NCBI GenBank assembly: GCA_963785035.1
Contig: CAWATG010000005.1
Location: forward strand, 62,001-126,000
Direction of reading: 5' to 3'
DNA length: 64,000 bases
From: CAWATG01 sp963785035
GTDB taxonomy: Bacteria > Actinomycetota > Acidimicrobiia > IMCC26256 > CAWATG01
Shown here: piece after piece, positions 17,857 through 26,300 of the stretch
Position numbering within the stretch: the first letter of the stretch is position 1
Layout of the letters: every line of letters starts with the position of its first letter
Program-made: the position numbers and the translations under genes
The notes under the pieces: generated by a model
What the model was told of the DNA's origin: nothing
The model's database searches: none
What the model saw: the letters and a program-made list of their open reading frames with translations, nothing else

Positions 17857-19494
17857 TTACTCCTGCTGGGAGCGTCGGAGCAACCCAACCACGATCGAGT
17901 CGTAGAGCGCCTGCCATGACGCCTCGATGATGTTCTCACTCACGCCGATCGTCGACCAACTGTTTTCCCCGTCGGTCGAATCGATCAGCACTCTGGTGAT
18001 GGCACCCGTGCCCTTTTGTGTATCCAGGACGCGCACCTTGTAGTCCGTCAGGTGTAGCCGTTCGAGCGCCGGGTACCGCCAACCGATGGCTTTGCGGAGC
18101 GCGGAGTCAAGCGCGTTCACCGGGCCGTTGCCTTCGGCCGTTGTGATGATGCGCTTGCCGTCGACATGGACCTTCATCGTCGCCTCGACCGTGAAATTCC
18201 CGACCTCGGATTCATCGGCGATGACCCGGAATGACTCCACCCGGAACCAGTCTTGCTCCCACCCAGCCGCACGCCGCATGAGCAGTTCAAGTGAGCCGTC
18301 GGCAGCTTCGAAGTGATACCCGTCGTGCTCGAGGCGTTTGAGCGTGTCGATGACGTCGTTGAGTTGTGCGCCGTCGAGGGCGATGCCCAGTTCACGCGCC
18401 TTGAGCACCAAAGTCGACTTCCCGGCAAGTTCGGAAACCACGAACCGCGTGCCGTTGCCGACTGATTCGGGCGGGACATGCTCGTAGGCGTCGGGGCGCT
18501 TGGCAATCGCCGAGACGTGGAGGCCGGCCTTGTGTGCGAAGGCCGAGGATCCCACATAAGCAGCTTGGGGATTGAGTGCCATGTTCGCCAGCTCCGCAAT
18601 GTGATGGGCGACCGGCGTCAGGCGCTCGAAACGATCGCGAGGGATCGTCTCGACGCCCATTTTCAGGGTGAGGTTTGGCAGGATCGTCGTGAGATTGCAG
18701 TTGCCAGTGCGTTCCCCATAACCGTTGATCGTTCCCTGTACCTGTCTTGCTCCGGCACGCACGCCGGCGAGCGCGTTGGCAACTCCGGTCCCGGCGTCGT
18801 CATGGAGGTGAACTGCGACGACGATGTCGTCTCCGAAGTAGTCGACCACGCTGCCCACGATCCGTTCGACTTCATGGGGAAGCGTCCCGCCGTTGGTGTC
18901 ACAAAGAACGAGGTGTGTCGCCCCCTTGATTGCCGCACCTTCGAGAACCCGCAATGCAAACTCGGGATTGCGCCGATATCCGTCGAAGAAGTGCTCGGCA
19001 TCGAAGAGGACCTGGAGACCCGCCCGACGTAGGAATTCGACGCTGTCGGCAACCATCGCGACACCTTCGTCAAGATCGGTTCCGAGTGCTTCAATGACGT
19101 GGTAGTCCCACGTCTTGCCGACGATGCAGACGGCGGGAGCTCCGGACTCCGCGAGGTGACGGAGCGTGTCATCGGAATCGACCTTGCCCTTGACGCGACG
19201 AGTCATCCCAAATGCGACGAGCGTGCTGGTCTCGAACGCGACTTCATTCGGCAGCCTCTTGAACAACTCGTCGTCCTTGGGGTTCGAACCCGGCCACCCC
19301 GCCTCGATGTAGTGAACGCCGAGCCAGTCGAGCTGCTCGGCAATCCGAAGCTTGTCGTCAACCGTGAGCGAGATCCCTTCGAGTTGCGCGCCATCTCGAA
19401 GCGTCGTGTCATAGATCTCGACGCGCTCGGGCAGCGGACGTCCCTGGCCTGGTCCGCCCTCCTGGCCCACTGTCGGAGCTGAGGTCTCAGACAT
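17857..19494 (-). CDS. cimA: (R)-citramalate synthase
   Basis: CimA condenses acetyl-CoA with pyruvate to (R)-citramalate, opening a threonine-independent route to 2-oxobutyrate and isoleucine. The HMGL-type barrel is visible from VEIYDTTLRDGAQLEGISLTVDDKL, through HYIEAGWPGSNPKD, THLVLCDTNGGTLP, VVAVHLHDDAGTGVANALAGV (metal His pair) and GYGERTGNCNLTTILPNL, to the linker FAHKAGLHVSAI and the C-terminal LeuA-type regulatory domain (VHVDGKRIITTAEGNGPVNALDSALRKAIG). Length is 545 residues from the ATG at 19494, which overlaps the ilvE stop by 8 bases. The GAGWPGSNPKD loop marks CimA rather than LeuA. The LeuB and LeuCD proteins would complete the pathway. Confidence 0.94.
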   Translation of the reverse strand: MSETSAPTVGQEGGPGQGRPLPERVEIYDTTLRDGAQLEGISLTVDDKLRIAEQLDWLGVHYIEAGWPGSNPKDDELFKRLPNEVAFETSTLVAFGMTRRVKGKVDSDDTLRHLAESGAPAVCIVGKTWDYHVIEALGTDLDEGVAMVADSVEFLRRAGLQVLFDAEHFFDGYRRNPEFALRVLEGAAIKGATHLVLCDTNGGTLPHEVERIVGSVVDYFGDDIVVAVHLHDDAGTGVANALAGVRAGARQVQGTINGYGERTGNCNLTTILPNLTLKMGVETIPRDRFERLTPVAHHIAELANMALNPQAAYVGSSAFAHKAGLHVSAIAKRPDAYEHVPPESVGNGTRFVVSELAGKSTLVLKARELGIALDGAQLNDVIDTLKRLEHDGYHFEAADGSLELLMRRAAGWEQDWFRVESFRVIADESEVGNFTVEATMKVHVDGKRIITTAEGNGPVNALDSALRKAIGWRYPALERLHLTDYKVRVLDTQKGTGAITRVLIDSTDGENSWSTIGVSENIIEASWQALYDSIVVGLLRRSQQE

Positions 19495-20401
19495 GTTCGC
19501 ACCAATCCTTGTAGCGGTCCGTCTGTCCGCGGACCGCCTTGGCATATTCGGATGCGAGCGCCACGGTGATCGGACCAGGACACGGGATATCACGGTCATC
19601 CACCGAGTTCACGGCGCTCACCTCAGCGGCAGTCCCGCACACGAACATCTCGTCGGCGAGGTACAGGTCGCTTCGGGTCAGCGCGCCGAAACGCACGTTG
19701 TATCCAAGGTCCTGGGCCATCGTTACCACCGAATCCTGGGTGATCCCTTCGAGCGCTCCTGTTTCCAACGACGGCGAGATCAGTTCGCCGTTACGCGCCA
19801 CGAAGATGTTCTCACCGGTGCATTCACTCACGAACCCTTGAGGGTTGAGCATCACGGCCTCTTCATACCCTGCCTTGATGGCTTCGATCTTGGCCAACGA
19901 CGAATTCACATAGTTGCCGGTGGTTTTCGCTGCCGGCGGCATGGTGTTGTGGTCGTGACGTGTCCACGAGCTGACCTTCATCCGCACGCCCCTCGTCGCT
20001 GCGTCATCGCCCAGGTAAGCACCCCACGACCAACACGCAATAGCAACATCGACAGTGCACGGAAGCGTATTGAGACCCATTTCTCCATATCCGTAGTACG
20101 CAATCGGGCGGATATAACAACTCGGCAATCCAGAGGAACGCACGGTTGCTTTGGTCGCCTCGACGAGTTCGGCAACCGAGTACGGAATGTCCATCATCAG
20201 GATTTTGGCTGACCTGAACAAGCGCTCGATATGGTCGGTGAGCCGAAAGACGGCCGGGCCCGTTGCGGTCTCGTAGGCCCGGATGCCCTCGAAGACGCCC
20301 ATGCCGTAGTGCAGCGAATGGGTCAGCACGTGGATCTTGGCGTCCTCCCAGTCCACCAGGCTCCCATTCATCCAGATTTTGGCGGTCGGCGTGATCGACA
20401 T
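19487..20401 (-). CDS. ilvE: Branched-chain amino acid aminotransferase
   Basis: IlvE performs the final transamination to leucine, isoleucine and valine. It is a fold-type IV PLP enzyme of 304 residues. Family blocks: SLHYGMGVFEGIRAYE, FRLTDHIERLFRSAKIL, CYIRPIAYYGYGEMGLN, KTTGNYVNSSLAKIEA with the PLP lysine at about residue 159, VSECTGENIFVARNG, and EMFVCGTAAEVSAV. It starts 3 bases after the leuB stop and runs into cimA, so leuB, ilvE and cimA form one operon controlled by the upstream Val/Ile leader. Confidence 0.96.
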   Translation of the reverse strand: MSITPTAKIWMNGSLVDWEDAKIHVLTHSLHYGMGVFEGIRAYETATGPAVFRLTDHIERLFRSAKILMMDIPYSVAELVEATKATVRSSGLPSCYIRPIAYYGYGEMGLNTLPCTVDVAIACWSWGAYLGDDAATRGVRMKVSSWTRHDHNTMPPAAKTTGNYVNSSLAKIEAIKAGYEEAVMLNPQGFVSECTGENIFVARNGELISPSLETGALEGITQDSVVTMAQDLGYNVRFGALTRSDLYLADEMFVCGTAAEVSAVNSVDDRDIPCPGPITVALASEYAKAVRGQTDRYKDWCEHV

Positions 20402-20404
20402 CGA

Positions 20405-21409
20405 TCAATTCCCTTCAGTCGTGGTACTGGTTGCGACCATCGCAGCAACGGCGTCGCCAACCCCAGATGTGCTCGTCGTGACATCACCGGAGGCTTCGAT
20501 GGCACTGCGAACCCGCGCTGCAGCCAGATCCTCGCCGAGGAATTCCAACATCATCGCAACCGAGATGATCGCAGCTCTCGGGTCGGCAGTTCCGGTCCCG
20601 ACGATGTCGGGCGCAGACCCGTGGACGGGTTCGAACAGCGACGGCCCCGTGCGTGCCGGATTGAGGTTGGCCGATGCCGCACGTCCGATCCCACCGGAAA
20701 CTGCGCCGCCCAGGTCGGTGAGAATGTCACCGAAGAGGTTGTCGGTGACGATGACGTCATAACGAGATGGATCCTGGACGAAATAGATACATGCGGCGTC
20801 GACATGGTGGTACGCAGTTGCCACATCGGGAAACTCCGAACTCACCGCGTCGAATGTGCGTTGCCAGAGGTCACCGGCGAACGTCAACACATTCGTCTTG
20901 TGCACCAGTGTGAGGTGCCGGCGGGGACGCCTGTTCGCCATCTCGAAGGCATACCGGACGCAGCGTTCGACCCCGAAACGAGTGTTGACCGATCCCTGTG
21001 TCGCAATCTCGTGCGCGGTCCCCTTGCGCAGGAAACCACCCTCACCCGCGTAGGACCCTTCTGTGTTTTCTCGGATGACGGCCATATCGACGCCGGGCGC
21101 CACGAACGGACGAACGTTGACGTAAAGATCCAGTGCGAAACGCAGCGCGAGCAACAACCCGCGTTCGATGATTCCCGGCTGCACCTCGGGGATACCGACC
21201 GCGCCGAGTAGCACTGCGTCGAGAGCGCCGATCGCGGCCAGGTCGGCGTCGGGAAGCACGTCACCAGTTCGAAGAAATCGAGCGCCCCCGAGGTCGAAAT
21301 CAATCCGCTCGTAGCTGACTCCCGTCGCATCGAGGACCTTCACGGCCTCCGCGACGACTTCAGGGCCAATCCCGTCGCCGCCGATGACGCCAATGCGATG
21401 CGCTGCCAA
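20405..21409 (-). CDS. leuB: 3-isopropylmalate dehydrogenase
   Basis: LeuB oxidatively decarboxylates 3-isopropylmalate in leucine synthesis and the methylmalate analogue in the citramalate route. It has IGVIGGDGIGPEVVAEAVKVL at the N-terminus, DMAVIRENTEGSYAG, the substrate loop TLVHKTNVLTFAGDLW, YDVIVTDNLFGDILTDLGGA and FEPVHGSAPDIVGTGTADPRAAI. I chose the TTG at 21407-21409 because AGGA sits 5 bases upstream and the fold starts directly after it; an ATG at 21469 would add 20 residues that overlap the attenuator. Length is 334 residues. First gene of leuB-ilvE-cimA. Confidence 0.95.
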   Translation of the reverse strand: MAAHRIGVIGGDGIGPEVVAEAVKVLDATGVSYERIDFDLGGARFLRTGDVLPDADLAAIGALDAVLLGAVGIPEVQPGIIERGLLLALRFALDLYVNVRPFVAPGVDMAVIRENTEGSYAGEGGFLRKGTAHEIATQGSVNTRFGVERCVRYAFEMANRRPRRHLTLVHKTNVLTFAGDLWQRTFDAVSSEFPDVATAYHHVDAACIYFVQDPSRYDVIVTDNLFGDILTDLGGAVSGGIGRAASANLNPARTGPSLFEPVHGSAPDIVGTGTADPRAAIISVAMMLEFLGEDLAAARVRSAIEASGDVTTSTSGVGDAVAAMVATSTTTEGN

Positions 21410-21456
21410 GGGTCCTGTTCCTTCCAGATCCGGTAACCGATGTTGTCGTGACAATG

Positions 21457-21481
21457 AAAAACCGCCCACCGAAGTGGACGG
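21457..21481 (-). terminator. Attenuator terminator of leuB-ilvE-cimA
   Basis: On the minus strand CCGTCCAC-TTCG-GTGGGCGG forms an 8-bp stem with a UUCG-type loop (21462-21481), followed by five T (21457-21461). It lies between the leader peptide and leuB, 47 bases before the start codon, so it would stop transcription within the leader unless an alternative pairing forms. A second hairpin, GGACGCCG/CGGCGTTC (about 21488-21510), lies between it and the leader stop and could act as pause or antiterminator. Confidence 0.88.
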
Positions 21482-21510
21482 TCGGATGCGAACGCCGGGA
21501 ACGGCGTCCG

Positions 21511-21582
21511 CTAGTCGATAACGATGACCGCAAGCGGTGCAAACCGACGCGGATGACGCAGCTCACTCAGGTGAAATTGCAT
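21511..21582 (-). CDS. Leader peptide with Val/Ile control codons
   Basis: A 23-codon open frame starts at ATG 21582 and ends TAG 21511-21513. It opens MQFHLSELRH and ends PLAVIVID. The terminal run Leu-Ala-Val-Ile-Val-Ile-Asp contains two Ile (ATC, ATC) and two Val (GTC, GTT) codons directly before the stop. A hairpin follows at once, then the T-tract terminator before leuB. This is the layout of ribosome-mediated attenuation: scarcity of charged Ile or Val tRNA would stall the ribosome and favour readthrough into leuB-ilvE-cimA. Found from the sequence; no homologue was compared. Confidence 0.82.
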   Translation of the reverse strand: MQFHLSELRHPRRFAPLAVIVID

Positions 21583-21722
21583 ATGACCCCACAGGTTCCC
21601 AGCTCGTCGCGCCCCTTGTCAAACCCTTTTCCACGATCGCTGCCCGTGAGCCGTCCGACATTCACACGGATCGCGAACGGTGTCGGCCACTCAGGGCTTG
21701 CGACCGCTAGCCTCGTCGAACA

Positions 21723-22193
21723 ATGAGTGAATCTCACCTTTCACCCCAGGCCCATCAGCGGCTCTCCGAGGAACTGGCGTGGCGCTCCGGCCCCCGCCGC
21801 AACGAGATCTCCCAGTGGATCGAACGCGCCCGCGAGCACGGCGATATTCGGGAGAACGCCGACTACGACGCAGCCAAGAATGAGCAAGGGCACAACGAGG
21901 CGCGGATCCGACACGTCGAATTCCTCCTGAAAAACGCCATTGTCGTTGAAGGCGCCGCTGGTGAGGAGGTGGGCCCCGGAATGATTGTCGAGGTCCGAAT
22001 GGACGACGACGACGAGACCATCACCTACCTGTTCGGATCGATCGAGGAACGCAACCCCGATTACGACGTCCTCTCGATGAGCTCACCTCTCGGCCAAGCA
22101 CTCGCAGGCCACAAACCTGGTGACCTTGTCACCTACCAGGGACCAAAGCGGCAGTTCTCGGTGGAGATCATCAGCGTGGCGCCCGTCTCGTGA
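21723..22193 (+). CDS. greA: Transcription elongation factor GreA
   Basis: GreA rescues backtracked RNA polymerase by stimulating transcript cleavage. The N-terminal coiled coil is visible: LSPQAHQRLSEELAWRSGPRRNEISQWIERAREHGDIRENADYDAAKNEQGHNEARIRHVEFLL, with the tip acidic pair in DYDAAK. The C-terminal FKBP-like domain carries SPLGQALAGHKPGDLVTYQGP. Length 156 residues. It is divergent from the leuB leader, with 140 bases between them that should contain both promoters. Confidence 0.95.
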   Translation: MSESHLSPQAHQRLSEELAWRSGPRRNEISQWIERAREHGDIRENADYDAAKNEQGHNEARIRHVEFLLKNAIVVEGAAGEEVGPGMIVEVRMDDDDETITYLFGSIEERNPDYDVLSMSSPLGQALAGHKPGDLVTYQGPKRQFSVEIISVAPVS

Positions 22194-22225
22194 TCGGTCC
22201 CCGAAGGTTGGGCCTCCGAACACCG

Positions 22226-22696
22226 TCAGCTTGATTGCATCAGGTACCCGCGGGAGCGAACCGTTCTGACCTCCAGGCCCAGTGGAGCGATTCGCCGGCG
22301 AAGTCGCAGCATGTGCACGTCGAGAGCGTTGCGTGTCGGCAGGCCGGTCGGCCACGCGCGAACGGCGAGGCTGTCGCGGGCAACAACCGCGCCGAAGTCC
22401 CCGACGAGCGCACTTGCGAGCGACCGCTCGACTGGCGAAAGTGACACCCAATGTTGACGGAAGCGCAGCAGGCCGTCGGAATCGATGGTCGGACGTGCGT
22501 GCCCGCTTCCTGCTCGGGCGAGCAACGTGGCGAGCCGCGTTCGAACGTCGCGGTCCTCGGCAGGTAGACGCACCCAGTCTTCGAGGCAGTCGGAAATGTC
22601 GGGCGCTGCGATCTCGGGAGCGATAAGGAGGAGGCGAGGCACACGACTGGCCCGCAGCTCATCGAGTCGCCGTCGCTCCTCCGGCCAACGGACCAT
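22226..22696 (-). CDS. Orphan winged-helix (OmpR/PhoB-type) regulator
   Basis: About 156 residues. The C-terminal half is an OmpR-type winged helix: VSLSPVERSLASALVGDFGAVVARDSLAVRAW, then RNALDVHMLRLRRRIAPLGLEVRTVRSRGYLM with the recognition helix and wing. The N-terminal part (VRWPEERRRLDELRASRVPRLLLIAPE) is too short for a phosphorylated receiver domain and has no phospho-acceptor Asp pocket. No sensor kinase is adjacent. The start is the ATG at 22696; a GTG at 22729 would add 11 residues. Targets unknown. Confidence 0.78.
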   Translation of the reverse strand: MVRWPEERRRLDELRASRVPRLLLIAPEIAAPDISDCLEDWVRLPAEDRDVRTRLATLLARAGSGHARPTIDSDGLLRFRQHWVSLSPVERSLASALVGDFGAVVARDSLAVRAWPTGLPTRNALDVHMLRLRRRIAPLGLEVRTVRSRGYLMQSS

Positions 22697-22771
22697 CACC
22701 ACCCCTACGACCCCATCTCCATCCTGCACGCCGACAACCCTACGGACCAGGTGTTACGGATTCATTTCGGC

Positions 22772-23485
22772 TCAATGAACGGCGAACCCGACCCGTTGCT
22801 CGAGTTTTCGGGCGGCGTCGACAACGAACGGCGAGTATCGCGAGCCGAGTCGCCGTCCGAGGCGGTCACTCGGACCACTGACGCTGATGACGCCAAGGAT
22901 CGAGCCATGACGCACATCGAAGACGGGCGCACTGACGCTCGCAACCCCCGCCTCACGTTCGGCAAAGGACTCCGCCCAGCCCTGGCGGCGGACCTTGGTC
23001 AATTCGTCGGGATCCACATCCGAGAATCGATCCACGTCTGACGCCCATGCCAGGATCACCTTGGCCGCCGAACCTGCCGTCAGCGGAAGCGACGACCCGA
23101 CTGGAACCGTGTCACGGAGACCGCTCTGGCGTTCCGACGCTGCGACGCAGACGCGACGGTCACCCTCACGGACGTAGAGCTGGGCCGACTCCCCCGTCGT
23201 GGCACACAGTTGTGCGAGCACCGGGATCGCTGCTTCGACCAGCTCGACACCCTGCGCTGCCTGCATGCCCCAGGTGAAAAGCCGCACACCAAGGCGAAAG
23301 CGTCCTTCGTCGTCACGTCCGACAAGCTCGTGGGTCTCCAGCGCGCTCGCGAGTCGATGCACAGTGGCGCGCGGAATTCCGGTACGCGCCACTAGTTCCG
23401 GAAGCGACACCGGACCCTCGGCAGCGAGCACCGCAAGGATCGAAACGGATTTGTCAAGTACGCCGACACCGCTTACACTGTCCAC
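22772..23485 (-). CDS. IclR-family regulator, NdgR/LtbR-like
   Basis: A 237-residue IclR regulator. The N-terminal winged helix is SVSILAVLAAEGPVSLPELVARTGIPRATVHRLASALETHELVGRD, followed by the C-terminal effector domain (ESAQLYVREGDRRVCVAASE, GSSLPLTAGSAAKVILAW, SVSAPVFDVRHGSILGVISVSGPSDRLG). In streptomycetes and corynebacteria the IclR protein next to leuCD (NdgR/LtbR) controls leucine synthesis. Divergent placement 69 bases from leuC, with an inverted repeat between, fits that role. Confidence 0.9.
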   Translation of the reverse strand: MDSVSGVGVLDKSVSILAVLAAEGPVSLPELVARTGIPRATVHRLASALETHELVGRDDEGRFRLGVRLFTWGMQAAQGVELVEAAIPVLAQLCATTGESAQLYVREGDRRVCVAASERQSGLRDTVPVGSSLPLTAGSAAKVILAWASDVDRFSDVDPDELTKVRRQGWAESFAEREAGVASVSAPVFDVRHGSILGVISVSGPSDRLGRRLGSRYSPFVVDAARKLEQRVGFAVH

Positions 23486-23499
23486 ATCTTGATACTAGC

Positions 23500-23516
23500 A
23501 TCTCACTATCTGAGAT
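23500..23516. promoter_or_regulatory. Inverted repeat, likely IclR operator of leuCD
   Basis: ATCTCA-N5-TGAGAT is a perfect 6+6 inverted repeat in the 69-bp region between the divergent IclR gene and leuC. IclR regulators bind short palindromes of this kind near their own promoter, so this is the best operator candidate for both genes. Confidence 0.72.
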
Positions 23517-23554
23517 CGACAATCGAGACCGCCTGACTGAAACCGGAGCGCGCC

Positions 23555-24958
23555 ATGGGTAAGACCCTTTCGCAGAAGGTGTGGGAACGCCACGTCGTCC
23601 GACGGGCCGACAACGAGCCCGACACGCTTTACATCGACCTTCACCTGGTCCACGAGGTCACCTCACCGCAGGCGTTCGATGGCCTACGGCTGGCAGGTCG
23701 GCGCGTGCGACGCCCCGACTTGACGATTGCGACTGCAGATCACAACGTTCCCACCACCGGGCTCGCAGCTGGCGTGCAGGACCCGATTTCTGCCACGCAG
23801 CTCGAGGCACTCGCCGAGAACTGCGACGAGTTCGACATTCGTTGCTTCTCGATGGGTGACCCCGGACAGGGAATCGTCCACATCATCGGCCCCGAAATGG
23901 GCCTCAGCCAGCCCGGTATGACCATCGTGTGCGGTGACAGCCACACCTCGACGCACGGAGCCTTCGGCGCGTTGGCCTTCGGCATCGGAACCTCAGAGGT
24001 CGAACACGTCTTGGCCACACAGACGCTCCCGCAGATCGAGCCTGCGACGATGGCAGTTGTCGTCGACGGCGAGGTACCTGCCGGTGTCACAGCTAAGGAC
24101 ATCGTGCTCTCGATCATCGCTGCGATCGGAACCGGCGGTGGGATCGGCTCGATCATCGAGTTCCGCGGATCGGCGATTCGAGGACTTTCGATGGAGGGCC
24201 GCATGACGGTCTGCAACATGTCGATCGAAGCGGGAGCCCGTGCGGGACTTATCGCCCCTGACGAAACCACCTTCGCGTACCTCACCGATCGCGAGTACGC
24301 ACCGAAGGGTGCGCAGTGGGAACAGGCGCTCGAGGCATGGCAAGCATTGGCAACCGATGCAGACGCCGTCTTCGACCGCGAGGTCCACATCGATGCTTCG
24401 ACGCTTCGGCCGTCGGTCAGTTGGGGCACCAACCCCGGCCAGACCATCACGATCGATGACACAATCCCTGACCCTGCTTCCTTCGACGATGCCTCGGCCC
24501 GCGAAGCAGCGACCCGGGCACTGCAGTACATGGGGCTCCGATCGGGTACCCCCATCCGCGATATTGCCGTCGACACGGTGTTCATCGGGTCGTGCACCAA
24601 CGCGCGCATCGAAGATCTCCGCGCGGCCGCCGCCGTCGCGAACGGTCAACGAGTCAAGGCAGGCATGCGGGCGCTTGTTGTTCCGGGCTCGATGCGCGTC
24701 AAGGCGCAGGCGGAGCAAGAGGGTCTCCATCGTGTGTTCATCGACGCGGGTTTCGAATGGCGTGAAGCAGGTTGTTCGATGTGTTTGGCAATGAATCCTG
24801 ACAAGCTCGCACCCGGCGAGCGGTGCGCCAGCACAAGCAATCGCAACTTCGAAGGCCGTCAGGGAAAGGGCGGTCGCACGCACCTCGTGTCACCCGCGGT
24901 CGCTGCGGCGACGGCAATTGCCGGCCACTTCGCCACACCAGAAGACTTGGAGGCCTAG
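23555..24958 (+). CDS. leuC: 3-isopropylmalate dehydratase large subunit
   Basis: LeuC, with LeuD, isomerises 2- to 3-isopropylmalate, and citramalate in the isoleucine route, using a [4Fe-4S] cluster. Blocks: MGKTLSQKVWERHVV, LYIDLHLVHEVTSPQAF, ATADHNVPT, GMTIVCGDSHTSTHGAFGALAFGIGTSEVEHVLATQTL with the first cluster Cys region, VFIGSCTNARIEDLRAAA, and GCSMCLAMNPD with two more ligands. Length 467 residues. leuD starts 2 bases after its stop. Confidence 0.97.
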   Translation: MGKTLSQKVWERHVVRRADNEPDTLYIDLHLVHEVTSPQAFDGLRLAGRRVRRPDLTIATADHNVPTTGLAAGVQDPISATQLEALAENCDEFDIRCFSMGDPGQGIVHIIGPEMGLSQPGMTIVCGDSHTSTHGAFGALAFGIGTSEVEHVLATQTLPQIEPATMAVVVDGEVPAGVTAKDIVLSIIAAIGTGGGIGSIIEFRGSAIRGLSMEGRMTVCNMSIEAGARAGLIAPDETTFAYLTDREYAPKGAQWEQALEAWQALATDADAVFDREVHIDASTLRPSVSWGTNPGQTITIDDTIPDPASFDDASAREAATRALQYMGLRSGTPIRDIAVDTVFIGSCTNARIEDLRAAAAVANGQRVKAGMRALVVPGSMRVKAQAEQEGLHRVFIDAGFEWREAGCSMCLAMNPDKLAPGERCASTSNRNFEGRQGKGGRTHLVSPAVAAATAIAGHFATPEDLEA

Positions 24959-24960
24959 AG

Positions 24961-25557
24961 ATGGAACCAGTTCGTCGAATCGCCGCCCGCGGCATCCCCC
25001 TCGACCGATCCGATGTCGATACCGACCAGATCATCCCATCCGACTGGCTCAAGCGCGTCGAACGCACGGGATTCGGCGCCGGACTGTTCGCAGAATGGCG
25101 AGAAGACCCAAATTTCGTTCTCAACCAGCCTCGCTACGCGGGAGCTGAGATCCTCATCGCCGGTCCCAACTTCGGCACGGGCTCCTCACGTGAGCACGCA
25201 GTGTGGGCGCTCCAAGACTTTGGCATCCGGGCCGTCATCTCCTCACGCTTCGGCGACATCTTCCGCAACAACGCGCTCAAAGGAGGTTTGGTGCCTGTCG
25301 TTGCGCGCCCGGCGATCGTCGAACGGATCATCACCGCGCTCGACAGCGACCCTCGCATCGAGATCGTCGTCGATATCGAACAACGTCGGGTGGCGCTCCC
25401 CTCCCTCGACATCGACGAGCCATTCGAGTTGGACGACTTCACCCAACATCGTCTTCTGGAGGGCCTCGACGACATCGGCCTTACTTTGCAGTACGCCGAT
25501 CGCATTGCCGAGTTCGAAGCCTTGCGACCGACGTGGTTACCTCAAGTCCTCGGATAA
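24961..25557 (+). CDS. leuD: 3-isopropylmalate dehydratase small subunit
   Basis: Small subunit of the LeuCD hydro-lyase, 198 residues. Family blocks are LDRSDVDTDQIIPSDWLKRVERTGFGAGLF, ILIAGPNFGTGSSREHAVWALQDFGIRAVISSRFGDIF and NNALKGGLVPV. It follows leuC after 2 bases and converges on the methyltransferase gene downstream of leuA, with a 26-base gap. Confidence 0.96.
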   Translation: MEPVRRIAARGIPLDRSDVDTDQIIPSDWLKRVERTGFGAGLFAEWREDPNFVLNQPRYAGAEILIAGPNFGTGSSREHAVWALQDFGIRAVISSRFGDIFRNNALKGGLVPVVARPAIVERIITALDSDPRIEIVVDIEQRRVALPSLDIDEPFELDDFTQHRLLEGLDDIGLTLQYADRIAEFEALRPTWLPQVLG

Positions 25558-25583
25558 GTTCCGGAACTACCGAGAACCCCGAA

Positions 25584-26300
25584 CTACCGACAACGTCGTC
25601 CAGCCAACACGGCCAGCTCGCGCCACTTCCAATGGCAGTCGGCATCCTCAAAGCCAGCGGCACGCAACCATGAAACCTGCGCCTCAACTGGCGCGAGCTT
25701 GTTCGACGGATCGTCGTCGGCGAGGGTCTTGCCGAGCGCGGCGAGAAACTCTTCATGAAGGCGCGCCGTCGGCGATGCCACATGCTCCAGGTTCACGAAC
25801 ACGCCACCAGGCTCAAGACGCGCAAACACTTCGGCGTAGACCGCCGCCTTGCGCTCATCGACGCAGTGGTGAATCGCGAAGCTCGATATAACGGTGTCGA
25901 AGCTCCCCGGCGGGAGCGACTCGTCCAGATCGTGAAGCACGAGCCGGACGCGATCGTCGCCGGAGAAGTACGCTCCGGCGCGTTGGAGCATCTCGGTGCT
26001 GAAGTCCAAGCCGACGCCGCTCGCGCCCGGATTCGCGGCAAGTACCAACGCAAGCGTCGATCCATCGCCGGTCCCGAGATCCAGCACGTTCCTCACGTTG
26101 GTTCCCACGAGCTCCAAGAGGACCGCGAGGCCCTCGCGACGATGCGGGATCCGATCGCGACCATCGAGGTAGCGTTTCGCCCAGGCTGGATCGCGCCAGA
26201 GGTTGACCGTCTCGACGGCGCCCTCGATGGCGCCCTCGACTGCGCCATCGGTCGAACCGGCGGTTTGTTGCGCGGTCAGGTTCGGATCGAACGCGGTCAT
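25584..26300 (-). CDS. Class I SAM-dependent methyltransferase
   Basis: A 238-residue methyltransferase. The SAM-binding motif I is VRNVLDLGTGDGSTLALVLA, motif II VGLDFSTEMLQRA, and motif IV FDTVISSFAIHHCVDE, followed by ARLEPGGVFVNLEHV. The N-terminus carries a short duplicated stretch (DGAVEGAIEGAVET) encoded by near-repeats, perhaps slippage-derived. It starts inside the leuA stop (ATGA), so it is translationally coupled to leuA and should follow leucine control. Substrate unknown; a link to leucine metabolism is not obvious. Confidence 0.85.
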   Translation of the reverse strand: MTAFDPNLTAQQTAGSTDGAVEGAIEGAVETVNLWRDPAWAKRYLDGRDRIPHRREGLAVLLELVGTNVRNVLDLGTGDGSTLALVLAANPGASGVGLDFSTEMLQRAGAYFSGDDRVRLVLHDLDESLPPGSFDTVISSFAIHHCVDERKAAVYAEVFARLEPGGVFVNLEHVASPTARLHEEFLAALGKTLADDDPSNKLAPVEAQVSWLRAAGFEDADCHWKWRELAVLAGRRCR

